Source of the DNA: Gammaproteobacteria bacterium
GTDB lineage: Bacteria; Pseudomonadota; Gammaproteobacteria; Steroidobacterales; Steroidobacteraceae
NCBI GenBank assembly: GCA_003132425.1
Contig: PKXS01000124.1
Coordinates: 12,343 to 45,806, forward strand
Direction: 5' to 3'
Length of the DNA stretch: 33,464 bases
The notes under the pieces are model-generated. The model was not told the DNA's origin. It saw only the letters and a program-made list of their open reading frames with translations, and did no database searches. The position numbers and the translations under genes are program-made. Numbering within the stretch: position 1 is the stretch's first letter; every line of letters begins with the position of its first letter. Positions 33,278-33,464 of this stretch are shown here, piece by piece.

Positions 33278-33464
33278 TCGTCCGAACTTCCCCGCGAACG
33301 GACTGTGTTCAAATCCGCGAGATTGATGCTCTCGAGTTCCGGAAGAGCCATGATCACCCGCATGGCCCAGCGCTCCCCGTCGGCAAGATCCGCCGCGTAC
33401 AGCTCTCGAGCCAGCGGTCCGTTGCGAGCGACTATCGCGTCTCGGATGTTTCCAGGTCCCGTAC
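33274..33464 (-). CDS. Unrecognised gene, N-terminus beyond window edge
   Basis: The last 63 codons of a gene, read from the right edge to the stop at 33274-33276. The visible part includes IRDAIVARNGPLARELYAAD, LADGERWAMRVIMALPELES and INLADLNTVRSRGSSDE, mixed helical with no clear motif and not hydrophobic. It overlaps the permease start by 3 bases, so the two are co-transcribed. I do not recognise a family. Confidence 0.6.
   Translation of the reverse strand, partial: TGPGNIRDAIVARNGPLARELYAADLADGERWAMRVIMALPELESINLADLNTVRSRGSSDE

Noticed and set aside
1-33464. CRISPR arrays, tRNA or rRNA genes, insertion sequences, prophage
   Set aside because: No repeated spacer pattern, conserved RNA segment, transposase or integrase frame or terminal inverted repeats were seen.

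Overview
The window is GC-rich bacterial chromosome with dense, short-gapped genes on both strands. It carries ordinary housekeeping genes (uvrA, ssb, pyrD, folE, pepQ) alongside soil-type accessory enzymes (Rieske oxygenase, PhyH-type oxygenase, MmgE/PrpD remnant, many hydrolases). It encodes outer-membrane and lipoprotein functions, so the host is Gram-negative. The divergent uvrA/ssb pair, SSB ending in DDDIPF, quinone-type PyrD and PepQ-type prolidase suggest Pseudomonadota, most likely Gammaproteobacteria. This is inference from gene content; there is no rRNA or tRNA here. No insertion sequence, prophage, CRISPR array or integrase was seen.

Layout, left to right. 1-4416: a GT4 glycosyltransferase cut by the window edge, prolidase pepQ, a tiny Ala-rich lipoprotein with a terminator, a GNAT acetyltransferase and an aromatic/aspartate aminotransferase. 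4466-8039: a BtuF-like cobalamin-binding protein, a BamA/TamA-type outer-membrane barrel and a Rieske oxygenase. 8267-9774: a bactofilin coupled to a zinc-ribbon protein, facing folE. 9881-14397: an exported M20 peptidase, a membrane-anchored repeat protein, a TPM-domain protein, a methyltransferase and a cupin. 14519-17116: a small membrane protein coupled to a pirin, a TraB/GumN-like protein and an OsmC-like protein. 17117-19974 (minus strand): an operon-like chain (broken SGNH hydrolase, pyrD, PhyH-type oxygenase, DUF1648-like membrane protein) joined by ATGA/TGATG stop-start overlaps. 20259-22264: marR divergent from a DUF899-VOC pair. 22361-25963: an exported protein with two retropepsin-like domains plus TPRs, then a large exported serine hydrolase. 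25983-30219: a CobS-like protein coupled to uvrA, divergent from ssb. 30269-33464: a MOT1-type molybdate transporter, a wrecked MmgE/PrpD gene, an APC permease and the end of an unrecognised gene.

The strongest unusual signals are these. Two genes have lost their middle while keeping both ends (SGNH hydrolase at 19487-19834, MmgE/PrpD at 31412-31883). The marR/DUF899 spacer holds two overlapping promoters, each with a perfect TTGACA, around a 12-bp palindrome, and it predicts a leaderless marR mRNA. A CobS homologue has lost the family's Asp-rich motif and sits coupled to uvrA. One exported chain carries two aspartic-protease signatures in tandem ahead of TPRs. I found no clear candidate for a wholly new defence or mobile system.
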